Origin: Diploscapter coronatus
Lineage: Eukaryota > Nematoda > Chromadorea > Rhabditida > Rhabditidae
Length of the DNA: 64,000 nt
Direction of reading: 5' to 3'
Assembly: GCA_964036155.1 (NCBI GenBank)
Contig: OZ038423.1
Location: forward strand, 51,785,249-51,849,248
The notes beneath the pieces are model-generated. The model searched no databases and was not told the DNA's origin. It saw only the letters and a list, made by a program, of their open reading frames with translations. Below are positions 24,431 through 35,774 of the stretch, piece after piece. The first letter of the stretch is position 1. Each line of letters begins with the position of its first letter. A program made the translations under genes and the position numbers.

Positions 24431-27089
24431 GACCATCACAAAGATCAACTAAAGGTTTCGAAATTAGTCAGAATATGAGGTCTGAAATTTCTACGCTGTT
24501 CTGATAAATAATCTATCATGCACTCTAATAGAAAAACTACATCTTTTGCCAATTTATTTATTTTTCTGAAAACACTATTTATCATTACTCGATTTTTACG
24601 ATGATTGAAAATTGTACCTTTTCTCCTTTTGAGATATGCACTAATCTTGTCTCATTTTATTTTGGAAAATTTGATCGTTTCATATTTGCAATATTGTGCA
24701 AACCTTGATACTAAGTCAACGATTTAGTAATTCATAGAATTTCTTCAAAATATAATTCAACATATCTTTACCTTTTTCCGAATGTGATAATTTAATCAAG
24801 TTTTAGCTGTTTGTAAAGTCAGGTGTTCTCTGCAAATTTGTTTTGTCGTTTTAAAACTGCAATTGTATTGATTGATGGAAATATATATTTGGTCTGATTA
24901 AAATATTGATTGATTGATTGAAAACGCATACTAAAATTTGAAATTAAGGCGGCTATTCCAAATTTTGAGCATGAACGACATAATTATAGGGTTGGCTAGG
25001 TTGGTGAATATTCAATTACATTTTAAAAAGTAGAAAAGCGAAAAAAAACGCGCGTAAATGATGCATGTGGTCAATGCCATGCAAAGAATTGGCATTAGCC
25101 AAACGTGGTTTAGCCATTATCGTGATTTTATAGATCATTGGTAAAATGAGGTAGCACGTTGCTCATTAAAATTAGAGGGAAAGTGAATTTTAAAATTGTA
25201 TCAAAGAAAAACAAATTTGGTGTGCATGCATCAATTATGATGCAGCTAAAGAATGACCAACAATTGGGAAGAAAATAAAAATTATTCAAACCGAAGAAAA
25301 GTCAAGTCAAAAGCTCAAGACGAACACGATTTTGCATTACAAATTCACCATGCGTCTGATTTTGTTTCGGTTCAATAAGATTAATTTTGGTATACGACCG
25401 ATTCATGAAATCTACGGTTGATTTATCGTGCTCTCCACTAGAATTAGGTGCTGGAAAGAGTGTGCTCCAATGAGGAATGGATATTATCTTCCTTTTCACC
25501 CGTTATTGGGGAGAAAGAAAGAACATTCATTTCGCATTGGAGCGCACTCTTTCCAGTACCTAATTCCAGTGGAGAGCACGAGAGCATGATTTTTTAAAAT
25601 GATATTAGGCCTCTGACGAGTACTTGTTGCCTATTCGGAATTCTATAATAACTTTTTACGCTCTTACACACAACTGGGGATGTTCACTTTTTAGGCGCTG
25701 CAATGATTGCTAATATTCATTTTGTTTTTAATTAGCGACGTATTGAAGATCGCTCGTGTTTATTCTCTTCAAGAAAACGTTCGTAAGAATTTAAAATCTA
25801 TTCATTAACAACAATATTTTCTACTTCTATAAATAACGATAAACAAACAATTTGACCAAGCAACATGAAAATTGCATTACCTGATTCAGGAACAGAAACC
25901 CCAGCCACAGTGACGAACTCCCGAGTATTTCATGTTGTAGATGCGGAAATTTCCTTCGCCCATTTCATCGTGCATTGTCATGTCGACCAACGCCCATTTT
26001 TTACCGAACCTGTCCGTCATTTTAGCCCATGTCTTCATTTCGTATGAATTATCAAAATTTCGCTTTCTCTGAAATTAAATGCACAGGATTTTGCAAACAA
26101 GTCTTATTCCAAAATGAAATTTCAGTTTCTTCATAGATAGCATAAACAATAAGATTTTGCGTTATACAAGATGTGAACTAGATAGTGGCATTCTATTTTT
26201 TGTGCTTCGCAGCCCAATCCCGCAATGCGTCGCCATGCGGTGACCAACGCTTAGCGCTCAAGTTACCTCGACACCAACGTTGAAATTTTTACATTAAAAA
26301 GTTTTAATTTAAAATCTTCAGCTATCAAACTATTAATCTATGATTAAAATTGAACTGATTTGAATATTCTTACAAAGATTTTATGCAGCTGGAAGATTTT
26401 TACTTTTAGTCGTAAAAATAAATATCTTCCCCAAATAAAAACGAATCAGAATTACCCCCAGCGAATCGCCTTACTGAAAAAATGCAGATATTGAAAATAA
26501 GTTATTAATTTTAGAAAAAAATACAAAAGACTTGAAGAAATGATTAAAAGCGGGTATTGGTGGAGAAATGAACAGACAAGGATGAGATGAAAGTTGGGTA
26601 AAAAGAGCGCGAAGATTGAGGTTTCGCACATTGACAAAAATGATTTTTAGTTAGAAAGTGATTCTTCCTCCTTCATTTTGAAATAGTAATTTTGCATTTT
26701 TTGAAAAGAAATTTAATTTAAAGTTTTCTTTTAATAAAAAAATGGAATTTATTTAGGGGGAGTTCATACTTAGTTGCATGCGATTACAACTTGCAATTCG
26801 CATTTTCGCGGATAGAAAAAGCGAAAAGAGCATGTGGAGAGAGGAACCTCTTCAGTTGCACATGCTATTTCTCTGCGATCGCAATAGACGCAAGGGACGA
26901 TAAAAAGAGAAGACGAACTTCATTTTTCAGCTTATTTTTGGCTTATTTGGTAATCGTTATTATTTTTCCGTTTAATCGCTTTAATTACATGAGTAATTAA
27001 CGATGATTAGCGATAATTATGCCATATTTCATGTTGGCCATTTTTACATTATTTTTCGATTTTATTATTTATTTTTGTTCGCTTTTCAG
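24431..27089. other. Intergenic, no gene recognised
   Basis: AT-rich spacer between the receptor gene and the orphan exon at 27107. It holds a hairpin at 25426-25581 and, at about 26757-26890, a diverged relic of the MITE seen at 39843: GTTCATACTTAGTTGC is shared, and CATGCTATTTC occurs further in. No other coding signal was seen. Confidence 0.45.
25426..25581. repeat. Hairpin with about 46 bp arms
   Basis: The arm at 25426-25472 (TCGTGCTCTCCACTAGAATT and onward) is inverted with few changes at 25535-25581. The loop is about 62 bases. It looks like a small fold-back MITE or a hairpin RNA source. No second copy was noticed. Confidence 0.75.
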
Positions 27090-27106
27090 TGACATTTTCG
27101 ATAGGG

Positions 27107-27222
27107 ATGTCTAATTCTGAGAATGAAGTACTGTTAGCTGCAGGCATTCTGGATGTCGAACAAATTGGACACCAAGTGTGCGACTACATGCATCCTGCTC
27201 ATGCAGAAACCGGGATCGACAG
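27107..27222 (+). CDS. Possible orphan first exon, function unknown
   Basis: An open stretch of 38 codons starting MSNSENEVLLAAGILD and ending at a GACAG/GTACAT donor, preceded by a clean CTTTTCAG acceptor 18 bases before the ATG. The segment IGHQVCDYMHPAH is faintly reminiscent of the end of a PAS domain, but that is only a resemblance. I found no second exon downstream, so this may be the remnant of a gene or a chance frame. Confidence 0.25.
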
Positions 27223-28283
27223 GTACATAGCAACTCAGTATTTAAAAAATGATTGTTGAACTGTCTGAAAGTAGTGACAATCAAAGTTCTTGGAAACTTG
27301 AAAATTGGCTGTTAAAGTACCCATATTAGGCAAAGTAATCTGACTGGTTTTATCTTTTCTAAGGGATGAAACATCAGATTCGCTAAATATGTTTCTGTTT
27401 GGGTGAAGTTTAGCTAGTTACTCTCAGTTTTTACGATATAATCCTAATTATTCGAAATAACTTGTGGAAATCTACCATGAATGTTGGATTCGATTTGATC
27501 AGACGGAACGTGTCGAGTCACTGGATTTCGAATCAGATCAAAATTTGAAAGATCTTTCGGATCGGATATGATTTTTTTTCGATTCGCCCGTAAAATTTTC
27601 AACGTAAATGAAAAAAATCAGATTCTTTTTAGGAAGATTTTTGAAATGTATTTTACTGTTGAATATTCCTTCCAGAGCTTTCATATCAAGTCCATTTCAT
27701 CTAGCGCAAACCGTGAAGGCGACTTTTTGGAACGTGCACAAGCTTCATATTATCTGGGTAGAATTTGCTGATTGAATTTCTTATGATGCGGATTTTCATG
27801 ATAAACAAAAAATTTCGAAATTTGACCTATTACTTCACTAAAAGTTGAAATTCAAGTCTTTTGAAATTTGCACGAGTAATTAATGTGTCAGGGCTCTGAT
27901 TGTAATTACTACGGGATCTTTCATGTGATCTTTCCAAAGTGTTTGATAAATTCTCACAATTTATCCCTCGGAGTGTCGAATAGCTGTTCATTATTCAAAG
28001 CGATCTTCGCAATTGTTCGAATTATAGTCAGAAAATAGAAAAATCAGAAATTACCAATAGAGTGGAATTTTTCTGGGTTTAGATTCTTTAGAAGATCACT
28101 CTGAATATGACGATACATTTTACTGAATTTTCTCATATCCTGAAAGTTTCTTTTATTCACTGCTTTGTTGCATTCTGGGGATGATTTGAAGAGATAATTG
28201 ACTTGTCTTTATTTATTTTCCGTTGAAATATAAAATTGTTGAATAAATTTATCACGTAATTTAATCACAACAAAAATCTGGTT

Positions 28284-31200
28284 TCAAATATCATAAAGAA
28301 TCTCTGTCGCTTCTTGAATGAGCAAGCTCCATTTCGAGAAAAAATTCCTTGGATCTGTCGGGCTTCTCTTCGATCTCTGTGCAAAATCGCGCAAAGTCGA
28401 TGTTGGAAGAAGATAATAAATTCTTGTTGTTAAAATTTCTGAAAAGAAAACGTACCCAATTGCTCTTGACGAGTTCTCGGCTTTTTGCTCATCAGATACT
28501 GTCGGTCGATTCGGACAGCAAAGTTGAAGCTGATTCGGCAAACGAATCTTCAATGAGTAAAAATTTGTATCATATTTTCTAATTGAATGGTATTCCCATT
28601 TGAAGAGCACCTTCAAAATGCAGGAGCTATTGATTCCCTTTCAGATCATCTAAGGTGTTTTATAGTGTGCCTCGAGATGAATAGAGTAAATTTTCTCTAG
28701 TTTTAAAGCGGGGGGCGGGCGTTATCCAACAAAGTACTAAAATTTTCGAAAATAAGTAATTACAAGGCATTTTACATTCATCGATGCTCATAATTATGAC
28801 AAACATATAAAATATCCATTTCATATCATTTTATACACGATATTTTTTGAATATTTTTTATTAAAGAAAAGAGAAGAGAAGAGGGTAACTCGGGAATTAT
28901 GAAAATATCATCAAAAACTTCCATTTTTGGATACATCCGAGTGACCAAGGAAAATCATCGATGTCGATGACTGGTCTCATTCAAATTTTGAGTTTATGAT
29001 AACGTTGTTGTTGTACTCTTCAATAATGGAGTATCAATTTAACTTTCTCCATTCAACACCATACTGATTGCTCTTGTCATTAATATTCTGCTTAATGCAA
29101 AGTCAATTTCGACTTCTCCATTCAATACTGTTTTAATTATGTCTTTTTCATTTTTGTTGGATAACGCTACGCACCCTTTTAAAGCGACTACGATCATTAG
29201 ATGAGGTACGACGGTTTAAAAATTAGAAGGGTCCGCCCTTCAATTAGAAAACACGGTAACTAATAAATATTGATATCGTATGGGTCAGGGCTGAGGCGAA
29301 ATTTCGATTTCGAATTTTAAAATTTCAATTTCGTCTCAGCTCTGGTATGGGGTATTATTCTTAATGCGATAATTGATTGAATTTCTCACATTCTAACCTT
29401 TTCTCCTGCCGAGTTTGCGCAGTCGACTCCGAGTTGGATCAGTGAATTTGAGACATTGGATGAAACAGAATAGGCCGAACATTGACTGACAGGTCAACTC
29501 TGTGCAGGACTTGGTTAATTATCATCGCTCTAAATATTTGAACTAAATAAAAAAAGCTTTAACTTTCCAGAAAATCACTTACTCTAGAAAAAGCGATTTA
29601 TTATATTTAGGAAACGGGCAGAGGTGGATAAAACCTCGGAATCTGAATTTGCACTGTGCAGTAGCCAACTTTAAATTTATGATAAAGAAAACAAGATGAA
29701 ATCAAATATTCTGAAAATACACTTGTCCAGGCTCGATCTCATCTTCCTGTAATGGGGAGCAGTCGAAATCGTGAAGCAGATTTCTTCGAATTTCTGGCTG
29801 CGAGATATTCAATAAATTGTTTCGAAGTTCCAGAGTTTGTATCGTGGGCTAAAATATATCACCGTCACTTGAAGATGTAATCACAATTAAATTCCATTAC
29901 ATTAAATGTCGTCATTTGTATGATTTTAATAATAAAAATGAGGCGGCATTTTCAGATAAATATCTTTTCCTAGCACTCTTCCCTAGGTGGAGGGGTCTGC
30001 TACATGGGTTCTATCCCTTCACCTCTTTCTATCTCTCGCGTCCCGCATCTGCCATGTCTTTCTTCACGGTGTCAATGTACCGTGTCTTCGGTCTTCCGCG
30101 GGGTCGTGTACCATCCAACTCCAGGTTCCATGTTGTCCTTGCAACTTGGTTCGAGTTCGAGGTACTCGGTCTTGCTGGTGTTCATTCTCAGTCCGTGCCG
30201 TTCGAGTCTTTCTTTCAACCTCTTCAGGTCTTTCTTGAGTTCATCTCTGGTTGATCTTGCGAGCACGACGTCATCTGCGTAGAGCAGTGTCCATGGGTGT
30301 TCGCCTTGGATGTCTCGGGTGATTCGATCCAAGCACAGGATGAACAGCAGAGGAGATATTGCGCTGCCTTGATGCACACCGACTGTGACTTCGAATGGCC
30401 TTGTAGTGCCGGCCACGCTTCGGACTTGACTTCGACTGTCGGTGTACAGCATCTTCACCCACTTGATATACTCCTCTGGGACTCCAGCATCTCTGAGACT
30501 GTACCATATCAGGTCGTGTGGTACTCGATCGAATGCCTTCTCTAGATCTACGAAGGCTATGTGCAACGGCAGCTTCTTTTCCCGATGCTTCTCTGCAAGT
30601 ACTCTCAGTGCGAAGATGGCGTCTGTCGTTCCACAGCCAAGTCTGAAGTTAGGTGTTCCTCAAGGAATCTGTGGGCGGGGGAATTCAGTTGGGGATATCT
30701 CTTTGTAGTGCTCCCTCCATCTGTCCATGATATCTTTGTCCTCGTACAACACCCTTCCATCTGCTGCCCTCACTATTCTCACGTTGCCGACGTCCCTTGT
30801 CTTCGTGTGTTTGGCCTTTGCAATTCGGTAGATCTCGCTTTCACCCTCTTGTTTCCAGTCTGCGGTAGAGGTCTTCGAAGTGTTCTTGTTTGGCTTTCGC
30901 GATCTGTATCTTGGCCTCTTTCTTCCGCAGGTTGTAGACGTCTTTGTCCTGCTGGGTGCGAGTCTGTCTCCACTGTTTGAAGGCTTCTTTCTTGCTCTTG
31001 ATAGCTGCTTCGACTTCGTTTGTCCACCACCAGGTCTCTTTCTTGATGCGACTTGTGCCTGGTTTCGTCATCCCGAACTTTTCACTTGCCACTTTCCGAA
31101 CTGCATCTGCACACTGTTGCCAGTTGTCAGCAGCCGAGGCCCTTGGGTTGATTTCAGGGATTGCCTTGACGATGTCTTTGCAGGTTTGCTCTGAAGACTG

Positions 31201-31684
31201 CTCTCGTGTCTTCCACCATTTGATTCTAGCGTCACCCGTTATTCGTATCTTTGTAGTTGCCTTCTTTGTGAACCTGAAGTCTGTGACCACAGGTCTGTGC
31301 TGGGGAGCTACTATCTCGCTGGGGAGTACTTTGCAGTCCATCACGTATTTGAGGGAGCTTTGGTGGACCAGGACGAAGTCGATCTGGGATTTGTGCCTTC
31401 CAGACTCGTAGGTGACTGTCTGCGACTCCCGTTTCTGGAAGAACGTATTCAGTACCACGAGATCCAGTGAGCCCGCGAATTCCAGCAACTTTTCTCCGTC
31501 TTCATTTCGACTTCCGAAGCCATGGCGTCCTATCGTTCGTTTGTATCCAGTACACTCACAACCAATGTGAGCGTTGAAGTCGCCTCCAACGATGATCTTG
31601 GCATTTTCAGATAAATATGACGAGTTGTTGCGATAGTTTCAGATTGCCACTTACCAGTTTGAAAAGGCTATTCGTAAACCGCAT
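28284..31684 (-). CDS. Tentative four-exon gene, function unknown
   Basis: Minus-strand exons 31684-31655, 29848-29723, 29485-29398 and 28438-28284 join in phase to 132 codons. Exon 1 reads MRFTNSLFKL. Exon 2 starts PTIQTLELRNNLLNIS, which has leucine-rich-repeat spacing, and ends EDEIEPGQ. Exon 3 has FGLFCFIQCLKF and a basic end. The last exon is open in two frames, so its frame is uncertain; the alternative ends at 28291. Intron 1 holds the LINE at 29964-31599 and exon 1 overlaps the tip of the large inverted repeat, so the first exon may be fortuitous. Exon 2 is the best supported part. Confidence 0.3.
28700..29185. repeat. Inverted-terminal element with GTTATCCAAC ends
   Basis: TTTAAAGCG with a G-run followed by GCGTTATCCAAC at 28704-28731 is matched in inverted, diverged form at about 29153-29185. 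The roughly 430 bases between have no coding capacity. Just beyond, 29191-29262 resembles the right end of the TA-flanked MITE family (CATTAGATGAGG and ACACGGTAA). Confidence 0.5.
29964..31599 (-). mobile_element. Dead 5'-truncated LINE, RTE-like, with 19 bp target duplication
   Basis: Non-LTR retrotransposon copy read on the minus strand. GGCATTTTCAGATAAATAT occurs at both 29945-29963 and 31600-31618 and is the target-site duplication. The element begins inside the endonuclease domain (GGDFNAHIGCECTGYKR, then KSQIDFVLVHQSS), continues in frame to about 30841, shifts frame, and reaches the reverse transcriptase palm (AFVDLEKAFDRVPHDLIWY, HQGSAISPLL, LLYADDVVLAR) in 30566-30072. Between them much of the finger region is missing: the sequence jumps from EFPRPQIP to RLGCGTTDAIFAL with a stop between. 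A second internal deletion with a frame change joins the thumb to a short C-terminal end (TRPRGRPKTRYIDTVKKDM). No long poly-A tail is present. RTE clade is my judgement from these motifs; the copy cannot be functional. Confidence 0.9.
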
Positions 31685-32473
31685 GACATATTTTAAAAGT
31701 CTCTAAAGTTTTATTTTTATGTAAAAACCGCGCGGGATGAAGAAAACACAACACATACAGTAATCTAGGTTATTACTCAAGCTAAAATCACATTATTTGG
31801 CAGTTTAGACGATTCGTAGCTCTATCCTGAATAATTCCTTGCCTGGGAGTTCGTAGTCTTCCAGATATTAGCTTCAGGCTCATAACACACAGTACAGTAA
31901 TTCCGGCAGCAGATTCGGGATTATAATTTTTCACAACCTTTTCATTTCAACTCATCATTTCAGGTTTTATCATTCGTTTTGAATATTCTAGACAAACTTA
32001 AGCCCATTTATTTCGTTCATTCAGCAAATTTGGCCATTTCGAGACATAAAAACCTCGGAGCTCAATGAAAAGTGCTCATAAGTAGCCAAAAATTAGCATA
32101 TTCTACATCCATTATTAATTTCCTTCAATTTCATGTATGATTTCCCTAGATGCTAAATGTCCACTTGTCTTCAACAAGATCTCCTAGAATTACTATAGAA
32201 ACCCATGAGATCTGACAGAAATAGAAGTTTTTGAGATGTCTGATTCCAAGAGTTCATTATAGATCCCCAAATCGCCTGTCAAAATGAACTATTCTATCAT
32301 GTCTTACTATTCTAGAAGTCTATAGGTCAATACATCCGTTTTTCTGGTCGCTAGGTTCATTTATTACTCCAAAATCTTCCATATTTTATAGTAGCTCCGT
32401 TACAAGAATCAGGAATCACTCAGAACATGACACAATCGGGTCGAGTTTAGTTTCTATTGCATCTCTGGTATCT

Positions 32474-32742
32474 CACTGAGAGCAGCGCCCCCGCGAAGCA
32501 CCCATGAAGCACCCGCGAAGCATCCCACAGTGGCACGCGAGAATTCCACCCGCGAAGCACCTCCGAGGCACCCACGAGGCACCCATGAGGCACCCTCGAA
32601 AGGGCTAGCACCCACGAAGCACCCATGAACCACCCGCGAGCCACCTGCGAGGCACCTGCGAGCCACCCGCGAGGCACCTACGAAGCACCCTACAATCTCG
32701 CGCGCCACTGTGGGGTGCTTCGCGGGGGCGCTGCTTTCAGTG
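32474..32742. repeat. GC-rich minisatellite with CACTG...CAGTG inverted ends
   Basis: About 30 bp inverted ends start CACTGAGAGCAGCGCCCCCG and close with the mirrored copy ending TTTCAGTG. A second inverted pair, CCCACAGTGGC...CGCGAGA, lies at 32523-32541 and 32694-32713. Between them run imperfect 10-11 base units of the form CACCCACGAGG. The minus strand is open in two frames with Gly/Ala/Trp/Arg-rich repeats, a composition effect. No clear target duplication was found. Confidence 0.8.
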
Positions 32743-33904
32743 CTATTCTCCTAATATTGTGGGTCGAGGTATGATCTAGATACGTGACGATCAGCCATGG
32801 GGTCATTTTGTGACCTAATACCTCAAAAATGACGAAAACTTTGTTAAAATCCTCTATATTCGGAAGCGCACTGTTCGAAATAATTTATCCAGACATTTGA
32901 ATATGATCTGTATTTCATCTACGGTATCTATTCTCTAGGTTTCATATCTATTTTAGGCCCGCTGCTTTGTGCTGTCTTCTAAAAAGGTAAAAGTGGATGG
33001 TTTACGCGGAACGCATTGCAGTGAGCGAAAAGGAGGGGAATTTGTTGTCGACCAGAAAAAAACGCAATTAAAGCAGCAAAAAAGTCAATTACACCCAATT
33101 ATCTCGTTCAAATATCAAAGTAGAAGTAATTTATGGAATTTTAAGACCGAACACGCGCAGGAACTCGCCAGGAGAAGCGCTCGGGGAAGGCCGGAATGTC
33201 AAGGACGCGATTTTTCTATTAAAATCGTCCGATTTCTGTTAAAATATTTTATTTTTCGCGATTTCAGAATATCTCATATATCAAAATAGTTGAAGGGCGT
33301 CAATGGGCATCGATTGAATATGAAATTAGCCTGGAGCGCCACCCCTGAACTGCAGCAGGGGCGCGAAAACGTACAAAATCTTTATCAGCCATTCTATGGA
33401 AATCAGTAGAATGGCTTGGCACAGCCCTTGAAATTATTTTCCTGGAAATAGTTCCTAGTAATGTAATCGAGGGTGGGGAATCCGAAAATCGAGATCTCGA
33501 GGTTCGGATGCGCGTTATTTACGCTGTAGCGAAGGTCGTAGTGAAGAATTCAAAAGTCGCCTAGAAACATAAAACCCTATATCAAATGGTGCAGCTCGAC
33601 GAGATGAGTAAGAATATATAATTTTCAAAAATAAATTTAAATAAAATATTTTCTTTGTAAAACCTGTCAAAATTGGTTAATCTTCCGACATTTTCGATCA
33701 GTACACCTGTAAAACGCGTCAAGGATAGGATTTTAACGCATATTATTGCAGCCCTGTTTACAGGCTTGAAAACGGTGTATGCCACCTCGCACAAAAGTGA
33801 GTCCCACGGAAGTTATTAATTTTTGAAAACTTTTGGTTAGTGCCTTTTACAGCATGAGTCGCTTATAAAAATCATAAGTTCCAAAGTTTCCATCCAAATT
33901 TCAT

Positions 33905-34795
33905 ACTTATTTTTTTGTTTGATTACTATGGACACTCAGTTTATCAGACACCGGAAGAGAAATTTTTTGAATATAAATTTCTGCAGAAATGCGCACTTTT
34001 CGCGTCATGATTGCGGACTTTCCGATCCGTACTGTGTTTACGAGTAAATGAGGTTGGAAAAATTCGTCCTTCCAGTATGTTGTATAGAATGTCATGACGA
34101 ACAACTTTCGTTCCAGGACTGAGGTCGGATTCACATCGGTATGAGCCCCAGAATTTTTTGAAGTGCGACGGCTAAATTCAGCATAATGCTTTTTTAGTAA
34201 AAATTTTCAAAAAATCATATCTCCCTATGTACTGGAGAAATTTTCATAATTATTTTTTTATTTTGTAGATCTTCAGTAGGAGAATATCATAAAAAGAAAA
34301 ATGGAATTTTAGGAAAATATTTTTGGTAAGAAAAAGTTACTCGAAGATACCCTATACACCCGTACTGTATTTACAAGGGTAATGTGAGTTAAAGTTGAAA
34401 TTTTCCATGAAATCTTGTAGAGCTGTTCAAGTTGATCAGCTTTTGTTCCAGAACTTATTTTGGAATATGGACACACAGGGAGATATGAGTTTTTGAAAAT
34501 TTGCACTAAAAAAGCATTATGCTGAATTTGGTCATTGAACTTCCAAAAATTCTGGAGTCCCAACAGTAAGGATTCTGGGGTTGGCCCAATGGTGAAAGTT
34601 GTTCGTCATGTCATTCTATACAACATACTGGAAGGACGAATTTTTCCAACCTCATTTACTCGTAAACACAGTACGGATCGGAAAGTCCGCAATCATGACG
34701 CGAAAAGTGCGCATTTCTGCAGAAATTGGTATTCAAAAAATTTCTCTTTTGATTAGCGATAATCTAGAGACTAAATACTGTCAAATAAAAAAAGA
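33905..34795. repeat. Inner inverted repeat nested in the 4 kb palindrome
   Basis: 33905-34240 is mirrored by about 34440-34795. Matching blocks include CGTACTGTGTTTACGAGTAA, TTCGTCCTTCCAGTATGTTG and TTCAGCATAATGC. The same modules, diverged, occur at 52440-52740 in the second large fold-back, which marks the two as one repeat family. No protein is encoded. Confidence 0.8.
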
Positions 34796-35774
34796 ATCAT
34801 TCAGTTTAGTTCAGAAATAAGGAAGATATGAATTTTTGAACATTTTCTTCGATTATCAAAAATAAGCTTTTCAAAAACAGGTGGTTTTATGGGCGTGGGT
34901 ATTGATTTCGGTTCAAAAGTTATATCAATCAAAACCATAAGGTAAGGAGAATTTCATTCAAAAAACTATTCAATTTGGACGAAAAATAAAAAAGATTTAA
35001 AAAAGTAAAATAGGAAGATAAACTTGAAACGCCCTATACATGAGCGAGCCCAGTGACTTCAGATATGGATGTATTGACCTATAGACCTCAAAAATAGTAA
35101 GACATGACAGAATAGTCCATTTTGACAGGCGATTTGGGGATCTATAATGAACTCTTGGAATCAAACATCTCAAAAACTTCTATTTCTGTCAGATCTCATG
35201 GGTTTCTATAGTAATTCTAGGAGATCTTGTTGAAGACAAGTGGAAATTCAGTACCTAGGGAGATCATACATCAAATTGAAGGAAATTAATAGTGGATATA
35301 GAATATGCTAATTTTTGGCTACTTATGAGCACTTTTCATTGATTTCAGAGATTTTTATGTCTCGAAATGGCCAAATTTGCTGAATGAACGAAATAAATGG
35401 GCTTAAGTTTGTCCAGAATATTCAAAACGAATGATAGAACCTGAAATGACGAGTTGAAATGAAAAGGTTGTGAAAAATTATAATCCCGAATCTGCTGCCT
35501 GAATTACTGTACTGGGTGTTATGAGCCTGAAGTTAGTATATAGAAGACTACGAGCTTCCAGGCTACGAATTATCCAGGATAGAGCTACGAATTGCCTAGG
35601 CTGCCAAATAATGTAATTTTAGCCTGAGTGATTACCTAGATTAGTGTGTCTTGTATTTTCCTCATCCCACGCAGTCCCTAAATAAAAATAAAACTTTTAA
35701 AATCTGTCATGCGGTTTGCAGGTTGCCGTTTGAAAACATTTACCCTGCCTTTGAATTGGCTTGAGAGCGAGCAT

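Larger units (their letters stand above)
31661..35735. repeat. Composite large inverted repeat, about 4.1 kb
   Basis: The outer arms, 31661-32345 and about 35050-35735, are nearly identical in inverted orientation; for example CCGCATGACATATTTTAAAA at the left end is mirrored at the right. The 2.7 kb centre holds a GC-rich repeat element (32474-32742), unrelated sequence (32750-33800) and a second inverted repeat (33905-34795). There is no transposase-like frame. It resembles a fold-back element carrying later insertions. The right end reaches the 3' flank of the gene ending at 35775. Confidence 0.85.

Noticed and set aside
26200..26280. GC-rich patch with possible tRNA-like folding
   Set aside because: No recognisable B box or acceptor stem pairing could be found.
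30004..31411. Plus-strand frames up to 155 codons
   Set aside because: They are antisense to the LINE, whose endonuclease and reverse transcriptase motifs are on the minus strand.
32447..32708. Open frames with Gly/Ala/Trp repeats on the minus strand
   Set aside because: Two frames of the same minisatellite are open simultaneously, which reflects the repeat unit and not selection for protein.
33907..34820. Matching small frames on both strands (FYTTYWKDEFFQPHLLVN...)
   Set aside because: They are mirror images from the two arms of an inverted repeat. The shared peptide is a consequence of arm identity.
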